Positions 35,425-42,926 of a stretch of 53,390 nucleotides of DNA are shown piece after piece. Below the pieces are notes generated by a model that made no database searches, was not told the DNA's origin, and saw only the letters and a program-made list of their open reading frames with translations. The translations under genes and the position numbers were made by a program. The stretch spans positions 1 through 53,390 of the forward strand of contig JANQJB010000125.1 in NCBI GenBank assembly GCA_028281865.1, in the 5' to 3' direction. The DNA comes from Marinagarivorans sp. (GTDB lineage Bacteria; Pseudomonadota; Gammaproteobacteria; Pseudomonadales; Cellvibrionaceae). Position 1 is the first letter of the stretch; every line of letters starts with the position of its first letter.

Positions 35425-35834
35425 TGGAAATTGATGCGATCGGTGGTGCTGTAAACGCAGCTACAAGTGAAGCAACAAACACAATTGATCTGGAAGGGTT
35501 TTTGCGACTTTTTATTACGCAATTAACTTATCAGGACCCGACTAACCCTACAAGCAACGAAGAATTTCTTGCACAAATGGCGCAGTTCGCTGGTTTAGAG
35601 CAGCAACGACAGACTGCGGAGAGAGTAGAGGGTTTGCTTACCATGAACTCAGCAGATCAGTCGGTCAATTTATTGGGTAAGCGTGTACAGGTAGATAGCG
35701 AGCAAGGCTCCGGTGTGGGAACTGTGTCATCGATACGTTTTACCGATCAAGGCCCAGCGCTAAATATTACAGTTAGCTCGAACCGCATTATTCCAAATGT
35801 GCGTTTATCTCAAATTCAATTAATCAGAAATTAA
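35424..35834 (+). CDS. flgD: Short FlgD hook-cap protein
   Basis: The 136-aa protein has the diagnostic N-terminal block FLRLFITQLTYQDPTNPTSNEEFLAQMAQFAGLEQ followed by NLLGKRV and a short SH3-like strand region. Canonical FlgD is about 220 aa with an additional FnIII/tudor-like domain; that insertion is missing here. FlgD caps the growing hook. Start ATG overlaps the previous stop by one base. Confidence 0.88.
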   Translation: MEIDAIGGAVNAATSEATNTIDLEGFLRLFITQLTYQDPTNPTSNEEFLAQMAQFAGLEQQRQTAERVEGLLTMNSADQSVNLLGKRVQVDSEQGSGVGTVSSIRFTDQGPALNITVSSNRIIPNVRLSQIQLIRN

Positions 35835-35846
35835 AGGAGGTGCTAA

Positions 35847-37019
35847 GTGCTACAGTCATTTTTAAATGGTTTAGGTGGCATGCTGGGTTTTTCCAAAGGC
35901 ATCGATGTGTTAAGCCAGAATATTGCCAATATGAATACGCCTGCATACAAAGCCAAGGTTGCGGTATTTCACGATATTACCGGAAATAATGGTGATGGTT
36001 TAGGGGTGTCTTTTGAGGGCACCAATATTCAGGACAAAAACGGCAATTTTCAAGATAGAGAGAACGATACGACACTCGCTATTGATGGTGCAGGTTATTT
36101 TATTTTGCGTGATCCAAACGGGGAGATTTTTTATACTCGGGCGGGCGACTTTCGTTTTGACGATGAATTTAAACTGGTCGATGCGTCGGGCCGTTACAAC
36201 GTAATGGCGGTCGATACCTCTAATAATTTATCAGAGTTTTCCATTAGTGATATCCGCCTGCTTGAGCCAAAAGCCACATCTTCCGTTGTTTTAAGTGGCA
36301 ACCTTACTTCAACCCCGCCGGGGCAAAATGGTAGTCCACTCTCGCATCTTATACAGGATATTTTAGTCTATGATGTGGCTGGCGACACACATGAAATAAA
36401 ACTGGAATTTACGCGTCAAGATGCGATCGACTGGAATGTTGAAATTAAAGACGAAAATGACAATGTGTTAGCGACTAAAACTATTGGCTTTAATGCAGAT
36501 GGATCACCGGTGCGAACTGCCCGAGAGTTTGCCCATACCTTTTCATTTAAGGATCAAGATCAAACTATTACATTCAGTATCGGTTCCGATTCGAAGATCG
36601 CACGCAGTAGTAGTGCACCTTCCGATTTAAGTGCCAGTGTAGAAGATGGTAATACGATATCGGGGTTTACCACTCTAGACTTTGATTCTGAAGGCATTGT
36701 GACCGTCTCGTATACCAACGGCGACGAAGAAAAAGGGCAGCAGTTAGCGGTAGCGAATATCAACGATATCAGTCAACTTACCTTGGTGGGCGGTAGTTTA
36801 TATCGTGCTAGTAGTGGAGTTCAGATTGATATTGGCCGTGCAGAAGAAGGCGCTAATGGAAAAATTTTAGGAAAAAAATTAGAACTCTCAAATACTGAAT
36901 TAACGGAACAATTTGCCCAGCTTTTGATTGCACAGCAAGGTTATACAGCAAGTTCAAGAGTAATGAATGTGGCAAATCAATTAATTGAATCCCTTTACGG
37001 GAATTCTGGTGGGCGTTAA
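35847..37019 (+). CDS. flgE: Flagellar hook protein FlgE
   Basis: The 390-aa protein starts at GTG 35847 with a strong AAGGAGG site six bases upstream. It has the hook-family N-terminus (GIDVLSQNIANMNTPAYKAK), the TTLAIDGAGYFIL signature, a variable surface domain (about 150-300) and the C-terminal LSNTELTEQFAQLLIAQQGY motif. It should polymerise into an extracellular hook-like tube, and is the most distal structural component encoded in the cluster. Confidence 0.92.
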   Translation: MLQSFLNGLGGMLGFSKGIDVLSQNIANMNTPAYKAKVAVFHDITGNNGDGLGVSFEGTNIQDKNGNFQDRENDTTLAIDGAGYFILRDPNGEIFYTRAGDFRFDDEFKLVDASGRYNVMAVDTSNNLSEFSISDIRLLEPKATSSVVLSGNLTSTPPGQNGSPLSHLIQDILVYDVAGDTHEIKLEFTRQDAIDWNVEIKDENDNVLATKTIGFNADGSPVRTAREFAHTFSFKDQDQTITFSIGSDSKIARSSSAPSDLSASVEDGNTISGFTTLDFDSEGIVTVSYTNGDEEKGQQLAVANINDISQLTLVGGSLYRASSGVQIDIGRAEEGANGKILGKKLELSNTELTEQFAQLLIAQQGYTASSRVMNVANQLIESLYGNSGGR

Positions 37020-37021
37020 TT

Positions 37022-37789
37022 GTGACACCTTTTTTATTTCTTAAAGCTCAGGAAAAAAAACATTTACAGCAAAAGCTCGAAACTTGTTTCAGTAGCTGGG
37101 TAGGTGACTGGTGCTCGATTAGATCGAAAATGTCTGTCGAATACTTTATCGATAATGAATCAAAGTTTCTTGATCCCCTGGCGAACGGGTACTCGGTTAA
37201 TTTTTTTGTTGGAGCAACGCAATCCGATCAGGCTATCAGCGTATTCACAAATTTAAATGTTGCACGCCATCTTCTCAACCGTGCTAGCCGAGAAGTTCCG
37301 AACGATAAAATTTCCGCTGAATTAAGGCTGCGGGCTGTTCAAGACTTGGTGGGGCGAATCGGAAAATTAGGTGCTGACAAGATGGTAGCCGCTGATCATC
37401 GAGATCGCTCTGATTACTCGACTTATTCTGAAGCTCTGCAACCATTTGGCTTTAATCTAGCGTTTGGCGATCTCGAGGTCAGTGTGAGCATTAATACCGC
37501 GTTAATGTCCGCGCTAATTGGGCGATCAATTTCGGCAGATCCTTTAATGCTTACTAATAAGTTAAATGCTGTTGCCGAGCGTGGCTGTGAATTGAGTGTA
37601 GATTTAGAACTCGGTAGTTTTAGAGTGTCGGAAATAAAAGATTTAGCTGTTGGCGATATCCTTTCTACTTCAGTGCCGCTGGTTACACCTTTTGCAATAA
37701 AGATAAATACCAAGGTGGTGGCGGATGCCAATTTAGTTAAATTATCAAAAAATAAGGCTGTTGTTCTTAGCGAAAGTAGGAGTGATTGA
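37022..37789 (+). CDS. FliM-like SpoA-domain protein, reduced
   Basis: The 255-aa product has a C-terminal SpoA domain (about 187-250; CELSVDLELGSFRVSEIKDL then AVGDILSTSVPL) and a preceding region that may echo the FliM/SctQ middle domain. The FliM N-terminal CheY-P binding peptide and the GGxG-type FliG-binding motif are not visible, and it is about 70 residues shorter than FliM. Length and architecture are closer to SctQ-type injectisome C-ring proteins. It is followed directly by a FliN-like gene, as FliM is in flagellar operons. Confidence 0.75.
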   Translation: MTPFLFLKAQEKKHLQQKLETCFSSWVGDWCSIRSKMSVEYFIDNESKFLDPLANGYSVNFFVGATQSDQAISVFTNLNVARHLLNRASREVPNDKISAELRLRAVQDLVGRIGKLGADKMVAADHRDRSDYSTYSEALQPFGFNLAFGDLEVSVSINTALMSALIGRSISADPLMLTNKLNAVAERGCELSVDLELGSFRVSEIKDLAVGDILSTSVPLVTPFAIKINTKVVADANLVKLSKNKAVVLSESRSD

Positions 37790-37791
37790 TT

Positions 37792-38097
37792 ATGACGGTT
37801 GAGGTAAATAGTATTTCCTTGCAAGAGGCTGAAACAAATGGGCAGCGTGGAGACAACCCTTTGGTTGATAGAAATGTCGATTTGATTGGCCACATTAACG
37901 TCCAAGTAAGGGTTGAGGTTGGCCACATTGAAATGAATGTCGAGGATTTTTTTGCTGCAAAGTCGGGAGATGTTTTGAAAATGGAACAAGGGCTGGACGA
38001 ACCGGTGACCTTGTGGATTGACGAGAAACCTGTAGCAAGGGGCAGGTTGGTTGCGATTGACGATAATTTTGGTGTTCAGATAACAGAAATAACTTAG
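37792..38097 (+). CDS. fliN: FliN-like C-ring protein
   Basis: This 101-aa product is a single SpoA domain (HINVQVRVEVGHIEMNVEDF then KSGDVLKMEQGLDEPVTLWI, and the terminal VARGRLVAIDDNFGVQITEI), typical of FliN. The ATG at 37792 is preferred over TTG six bases earlier. FliN with the FliM-like protein would form the cytoplasmic sorting ring that receives FliH-FliI complexes. Confidence 0.9.
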   Translation: MTVEVNSISLQEAETNGQRGDNPLVDRNVDLIGHINVQVRVEVGHIEMNVEDFFAAKSGDVLKMEQGLDEPVTLWIDEKPVARGRLVAIDDNFGVQITEIT

Positions 38098-38100
38098 CTT

Positions 38101-38490
38101 ATGTCTGATTTAAATAAGTCAGCTGACACTGATAGTACAGAAACGATTTCAACTGTTGATTCTTTGGATCAGTTGAATCTGCGCAAGCAAGATTATGTAA
38201 GCGACTTTTTTATTATTAAACTTGTTTTTGCGTTGGTGCTTCTGCTCGGTGTTTCATATGTTTTGCTGCGTGTATTTAGGGAAAAGATTATCCTTTTATT
38301 CCAAAAAAAAGAGGACCTTGCTTCAAAGCGCAGTATTACTAAATTAGAAACTATGCGTATATCTCCGGTTACGCGTGTACATCTAATTTCCGTTGACGAT
38401 GAAAAATATTTAGTTTCCGAGTCAACACAACATGTGAGTATCTGTTCGTTGGCAGAAGGTAGAGGAAATACTAATGTTGATGACTCGTAG
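38101..38490 (+). CDS. fliO: FliO-like export-gate assembly protein
   Basis: The 129-aa protein has one membrane helix (about 39-58, FFIIKLVFALVLLLGVSYVL) followed by a small cytoplasmic domain with RISPVTRVHLISVDDEKYLV, which matches FliO. FliO helps fold FliP into the gate. It lies between fliN and fliP as in most flagellar operons. Confidence 0.85.
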   Translation: MSDLNKSADTDSTETISTVDSLDQLNLRKQDYVSDFFIIKLVFALVLLLGVSYVLLRVFREKIILLFQKKEDLASKRSITKLETMRISPVTRVHLISVDDEKYLVSESTQHVSICSLAEGRGNTNVDDS

Positions 38491-38507
38491 ATGTAGAGAA
38501 ATGTGAA

Positions 38508-39230
38508 ATGGAAGAAAATAGTGTACAGACAAACGAAACTGCTGTAGCTACTGAAACTGTCGTAGTTACTGAAAATTTTGAAAGCATACTTGAAAGCGCA
38601 TCACTTAGTTCGGAGGTCGAGATTTTTTTACTCATCTCGGCGTTGTCCTTTCTGCCTTTTTTCCTGGTTGCAGTTACAACGTTTGCCAGGAATATTATTG
38701 TTTTATCATTTTTACGGCATGCCTTAGGCCTTCAACAAAGCCCTCCTAATTTGGTGCTGATCTCTCTTGCGATGTTTTTGACATTATTTACGATGGCTCC
38801 GGTTTTCAAAAAAAGTTATCACAATGGCGTTGAACCTTATATAAACGAAAAAATTAGTGTAGAAGAGGGAGTGAATCGTTCTTGGTTGCCAATTAGAGAA
38901 TTTTTAATGCGACAGACAAGTGAGAGGGAACTTAAACTTGTTTACAGTTTAGCGGACGTACCGCTGCCAGAAACGAGCCAATCGATTGATGCTCAATTTC
39001 TTATACCGGCCTTCTTGTTAAGTGAACTAAAAGCAGCTTTTAAGATCGGTTTTATTATATTTCTGCCGTTTCTTATTATTGACTTGGTGATGGCGGCAAT
39101 ACTGATGTCGCTCGGAATGATTATGGTTCCGCCCATTACCATTTCGTTACCAATCAAAATTATGTTGTTTGTTGTAGTAGACGGTTGGACGTTAATAACA
39201 GAAACTCTCGTGAGAAGTGTTATTGGCTGA
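38508..39230 (+). CDS. fliP: Flagellar export gate protein FliP
   Basis: The 240-aa protein has four membrane helices and FliP motifs (PNLVLISLAMFLTLFTMAP, AFLLSELKAAFKIGFIIFLP, MSLGMIMVPPITISLPIKIM). The first ~35 residues are polar and rich in T, E and V with no cleavable signal peptide, unlike many FliP proteins. With FliQ and FliR at the far end of the array it completes the pore; the split fliP / fliQR order is unusual, since fliOPQR normally run together. Confidence 0.93.
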   Translation: MEENSVQTNETAVATETVVVTENFESILESASLSSEVEIFLLISALSFLPFFLVAVTTFARNIIVLSFLRHALGLQQSPPNLVLISLAMFLTLFTMAPVFKKSYHNGVEPYINEKISVEEGVNRSWLPIREFLMRQTSERELKLVYSLADVPLPETSQSIDAQFLIPAFLLSELKAAFKIGFIIFLPFLIIDLVMAAILMSLGMIMVPPITISLPIKIMLFVVVDGWTLITETLVRSVIG

Positions 39231-39928
39231 TGTCTACTCAGTTAGAAGGGAGCATAGAGAACGAAGAATCAAAGTTATGGTTGCAGTGGAAGGCGAATCA
39301 GTCTCTAGATCTCAGGAATCGTATATTTGAATTTTATTTTCCTTGGTGTCGAGGCATAGCGACTAAGTTTTTGCTTAAATATCCGCACCCTTGCTTGGAA
39401 CGTTCTGATTATGTGCATTTTTGTGCTTTGGGTTTGCTTAAGGCGATTGATCGCTACGATATTTCTAAAGCTGTTCCTTTTTCTGCTTTTGCTTATAAAT
39501 ATATCTCCGGCAAGGTAATCAATGGGGCATCTTGCTTTTTCCGAGATGCTGCCAACCCTAGTCATAAATTTAATTATACTGATCGTCTGGAAGGCGGCTC
39601 TCATGAAAAGGACCCATTCAAGGCAGTAATTGATGCAGCCGTTGGCCTTGCCTTCGGTTATTTTTTAGAGATTGGTGTCATCGAAGCTGAGAGAGATGAC
39701 AGTTTATGCAGTCAATTTATTCGTTATGAGAATTTTAAGGAGCTGGATCGGCTGGTTGAAATGTTACCTGAAAAACAGCGTCTGGTTGTAAAGTCCCACT
39801 ACTATCAGCATCTTAGTTTTAAGGAAATTGCGGAGATCATGGGGGTGGGAAAAAGTAGAGTTTCACAATTACATAAAGAGGGCTTAAATGCCATTCGAAA
39901 TATGTATGAAGGAACTGTAAAAAATTAA
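39230..39928 (+). CDS. FliA-like (sigma28-type) sigma factor
   Basis: The 232-aa protein has sigma region 2 (about 22-75; ATKFLLKYPHPCLERSDYVH then ALGLLKAIDRYD, PFSAFAYKYISGKV) and region 4 with a helix-turn-helix (about 180-222; LPEKQRLVVKSHYYQHLSFK then EIAEIMGVGKSRVSQLHKEG). Region 3 is eroded. It resembles FliA but is divergent. The ATG overlaps the fliP stop by one base, so it is made with the apparatus. It probably directs RNA polymerase to class-3-like genes elsewhere; no FlgM-like anti-sigma factor is nearby. Confidence 0.85.
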   Translation: MSTQLEGSIENEESKLWLQWKANQSLDLRNRIFEFYFPWCRGIATKFLLKYPHPCLERSDYVHFCALGLLKAIDRYDISKAVPFSAFAYKYISGKVINGASCFFRDAANPSHKFNYTDRLEGGSHEKDPFKAVIDAAVGLAFGYFLEIGVIEAERDDSLCSQFIRYENFKELDRLVEMLPEKQRLVVKSHYYQHLSFKEIAEIMGVGKSRVSQLHKEGLNAIRNMYEGTVKN

Positions 39929-39942
39929 ATTTGGAGGCCATT

Positions 39943-40428
39943 ATGGTAGATTTTGCAAACTTTGATCAGGATGAGTTACTCGCGCTAGCAGAGTTTGACA
40001 TGCGGCGGGAAAATTATACTGAAGCGCTTGAAAAATTAAAGATAATAAGATGTCGCAGCGACATCCCAAATGAATTCTATTCGATGTCGGGCAGCCTTTA
40101 CGCTTCGTTGGGTTTAATGAATAAAGCGCGTGCTGCGTTGACGCTGTTCGTTGAAAATGTTCCAGGAGCCATTCATGAGCATTTTCAATTAGGTATGATA
40201 GAAAAAGATTCTGGGAACCTAATAAAGGCGCAAAAAATTTGGGATGATGTATTATCTAAATCTGAAAATTATCCTCCGGCGCTTTATTACAAAGCTGTGT
40301 CAATGGTAGAAGTCGAGGAGATACAAGAAGCGCAAATACTGCTTGATCAGTTGATTTCCACGGCGGAACCAACCAATGATTATGTGCGCCGCGCTCATGA
40401 GCTGATCAAGAAAGCTGGAATTAACTAG
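39943..40428 (+). CDS. TPR-like protein 1 of the cluster
   Basis: Read from ATG 39943 with GGAGG six bases upstream, the product is 161 aa and helical, with degenerate TPR units (MRRENYTEALEKLKIIR, LYASLGLMNKARAALTLFVE, EKDSGNLIKAQKIWDDVLS). No signal peptide. It starts a run of three TPR genes after the sigma factor. By analogy with TPR-type class II chaperones (SycD/LcrH) of injectisomes it could chaperone exported proteins; that is inference. Confidence 0.75.
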   Translation: MVDFANFDQDELLALAEFDMRRENYTEALEKLKIIRCRSDIPNEFYSMSGSLYASLGLMNKARAALTLFVENVPGAIHEHFQLGMIEKDSGNLIKAQKIWDDVLSKSENYPPALYYKAVSMVEVEEIQEAQILLDQLISTAEPTNDYVRRAHELIKKAGIN

Positions 40429-40452
40429 GTATCACATAGAGATAAATGACGA

Positions 40453-41643
40453 ATGAATTCAAAGAGCTTAGACCAAAAAGCGGATGAGCAGGCGAATTTG
40501 GATCGATTTTCCAAACTGGAAACCTATCTGAGTTACGACCCTGCTAATTCGGCCCTGATTGCTGAAGCACTTGAGTTAGCAGAGCATCTTGATAAATGGG
40601 ATGTTGTACTAAGTCTGCTGGAAAATGCGGTTAAAACTGACCCTGATCAAGCCGAATTTCGTGCGCATTTAGGCTTGTTATTAATGAGACTTACTCGCTG
40701 GGCCGAAGCTAAGGAACAATTGCTTGTCGCTGTGAAGCTCGGATTGGACGATATAAACATTAATTACAATCTTGCTTTTTGCCAGTACTACACGGACTCA
40801 TTCGAAGAAGCAGTAACCTTACTTGGCCAAGTGCCGGCGGATTCGACTATTGCCCGTGACAAAACCTTACTTCTAGCGAGGTGCGAGCACAACCTTGGTC
40901 ATTATGAAAATGCTAAAGTAGTACTGGCTGCTTATCTCGAAGATCAGTCCGAAGATCTTGAGTGCCGAGGCCTTTATGCGTTGATACTAGCCGACCTTGG
41001 GGAAGACTCCGTTGCGCTAGAGGTAGCTAATGAAGCTTTAACAGAGGAGCAAAAACCTATGGAAGCTTTATTAGCGCGTGCGGATATTTTATTTGGACAA
41101 CAGGAGTTTGATTTTGCAAAAAGAGATTATTTAGATGCCACCGTTCGCTATCCATCAGTGGGACGAGCTTGGTCTGGTTTAGGTCAGATGGAGCTAAATG
41201 ATTTCAATTTTATGGCAGCTATTACGTCGCTAGAGAAGGCAGTAGAACTGATGCCTAATCATATAGGGACGTGGCATGCATTGGCCTGGTCTTATTTGTT
41301 AAGCGGGGAAGTAGAAAAGTCTTTGGAAGCGTTTATGTCTGCCTATAATCTCGACCCTAATTTTGGGGAAACGCATGGTGGACTTGCAGCGGTATATTCG
41401 ATGCAAGGAGAAAACGATAAGGCTCAGAAACATATTCGTTTAGCTGGGCATATCGATCCGGACAGTTTCTCTAGCGTTTTCGCCAAAATTGTCTTGCTTA
41501 ATCGAGAAAATAAGGTAGATGAAGCAAAGCAATTGTTTAACAAAAGCAAAAATAGTTTCCACCCTCGTTTAGGCTTTTCCCCTGATACATTAATAAAGAA
41601 AAGAATTGAAGCGATGTCTTTAAAGTCTACGGACAAGCATTAA
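40453..41643 (+). CDS. TPR-repeat protein 2 of the cluster
   Basis: The 396-aa product is built of about nine to ten TPR units from residue 15 to 370 (for example FRAHLGLLLMRLTRWAEAKE, GRAWSGLGQMELNDFNFMAA, GTWHALAWSYLLSGEVEKSL). There is no signal peptide or membrane helix, so it should be cytoplasmic. It is co-directional with and close to the export genes. A scaffold or chaperone role for exported cargo is possible but not shown by sequence. Confidence 0.8.
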   Translation: MNSKSLDQKADEQANLDRFSKLETYLSYDPANSALIAEALELAEHLDKWDVVLSLLENAVKTDPDQAEFRAHLGLLLMRLTRWAEAKEQLLVAVKLGLDDININYNLAFCQYYTDSFEEAVTLLGQVPADSTIARDKTLLLARCEHNLGHYENAKVVLAAYLEDQSEDLECRGLYALILADLGEDSVALEVANEALTEEQKPMEALLARADILFGQQEFDFAKRDYLDATVRYPSVGRAWSGLGQMELNDFNFMAAITSLEKAVELMPNHIGTWHALAWSYLLSGEVEKSLEAFMSAYNLDPNFGETHGGLAAVYSMQGENDKAQKHIRLAGHIDPDSFSSVFAKIVLLNRENKVDEAKQLFNKSKNSFHPRLGFSPDTLIKKRIEAMSLKSTDKH

Positions 41644-41663
41644 TTTATACAAGTGAGGAAAAA

Positions 41664-42284
41664 ATGTTATTAGATGCACAGGAGTACTTAGCACTTGCAA
41701 TAGATGCAACTAAGCAAGGTGATCATCATGCCGCGTTGAATTATCTGCATGAGGTGCTAGACCGAGAGCCTAGTAACGCCTTAGCACTTTATTTACTCGG
41801 TGCTGAGCATGCAGAACTTGGTTTATACGAAAGAGCAATTGAAAATATAGAAAAAAGTCTCGAAATAAATCCGAGCCAACAAGTCGCACAGTTTCAGCTT
41901 GCTATGCTGTATACACAGGTAGATTTGAATGACAGAGCAAGATCTACATGGGAGGAATTGCAAGATAAGACAGACATGCCTAATCTTAATTTATTCGTAA
42001 AAGGTATGTTATTGTTGATGGACGAGGACTTTGAAACAGGTATTCAGGTGTTAAATGAAGGGCTTGCGCTCGAAACGGATAACCCCGCATTAAATCGCTC
42101 TATTGAACAGATAATTGCTCATTTAAAAATGCAGCAATCAAATTTGGCGGATAGCGGAGATCCATCTTTAGCCACTAGCTTTCCTGCAGGTAAACAGAAA
42201 GCACCTGTTGAGATAAGCGAAGAAGACGCCGATCGAGCAGTATTTTTGGGCGCCTATAGAGACAACAAACTTAAGAAGAACTAA
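41664..42284 (+). CDS. TPR-repeat protein 3 of the cluster
   Basis: The 206-aa product has TPR units in residues about 5-150 (AIDATKQGDHHAALNYLHEV, EHAELGLYERAIENIEKSLE) and a charged, probably disordered tail. A GAGG site precedes the ATG. It follows TPR protein 2 by 20 bp, and its tail ending in a basic patch (DNKLKKN) may bind a partner. Function unknown beyond the repeat class. Confidence 0.8.
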   Translation: MLLDAQEYLALAIDATKQGDHHAALNYLHEVLDREPSNALALYLLGAEHAELGLYERAIENIEKSLEINPSQQVAQFQLAMLYTQVDLNDRARSTWEELQDKTDMPNLNLFVKGMLLLMDEDFETGIQVLNEGLALETDNPALNRSIEQIIAHLKMQQSNLADSGDPSLATSFPAGKQKAPVEISEEDADRAVFLGAYRDNKLKKN

Positions 42285-42301
42285 CTTTGTTAATTTAGAT
42301 T

Positions 42302-42682
42302 ATGTCAAAGATTGATACATCTAGAATTTCCTCGATATTCAGGACGCTGTCACCAACTCATGCGCAAAAGCGTAATGACAGGAGCGATTCGGCTTCCACT
42401 AAAGATGTTAACGAACGCAAGGACGCAGAAGTATTAAGAGCTAAATTAATCGACAGAGTGAGGGCATTAGATAAAACCTCAGATGATTTTGTAGCTCACG
42501 CTAAAGAAGCAACAATTAGGGAAATACTTGTTTGGGAGTTTGGCGATGAGATTTTGAATCACCCGAGTTTTAAACAAATAGCAAGTTCTATAACATTGTT
42601 GATGAGTGAGGACAGCACACTCAATGCGAGCTTCGACGAACTCATAACAGATATTGCGCTTAAGGGTAACGCAAAAAAATAA
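42302..42682 (+). CDS. Small hypothetical protein ending the flagellar array
   Basis: The 126-aa product has a basic, serine-rich N-terminal third (residues 1-40, SSIFRTLSPTHAQKRNDRSD) that could be an export-signal-like disordered tail, followed by a compact helical domain (KLIDRVRALDKTSDDFVAHA, REILVWEFGDEILNHPSFKQ). No family is named with confidence. It is the last co-directional gene before a 244-bp gap, which contains no convincing gene, only a 12-bp palindrome GATGAGCTCATC and a 36-codon frame. Confidence 0.65.
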   Translation: MSKIDTSRISSIFRTLSPTHAQKRNDRSDSASTKDVNERKDAEVLRAKLIDRVRALDKTSDDFVAHAKEATIREILVWEFGDEILNHPSFKQIASSITLLMSEDSTLNASFDELITDIALKGNAKK

Positions 42683-42926
42683 AGATTAGAATAAATACAC
42701 CTTTTCTAAGATCAACGGATGAGCTCATCGAATAATTCCCAATCGGGCAACGATATCCTGAATCAACATCTTTTGTTAAATGTGTGCAGTGTTAACTGGA
42801 CGGTAATGACTATATGTGAGAGAAAGTAATGTCAGAGAAAGCACTATTGATTGCATGAAGCGCCGTCTTATATCTAATAGAAATAATGTTATCTGATAAT
42901 AATAATTTACTGCAACAAGATATCAA

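Noticed and set aside
42718-42729. GATGAGCTCATC palindrome as terminator of the flagellar array
   Set aside because: No loop and no T-tract follow it.
42719-42829. 36-codon frame after the flagellar array
   Set aside because: Too short, no ribosome site, no recognisable features.
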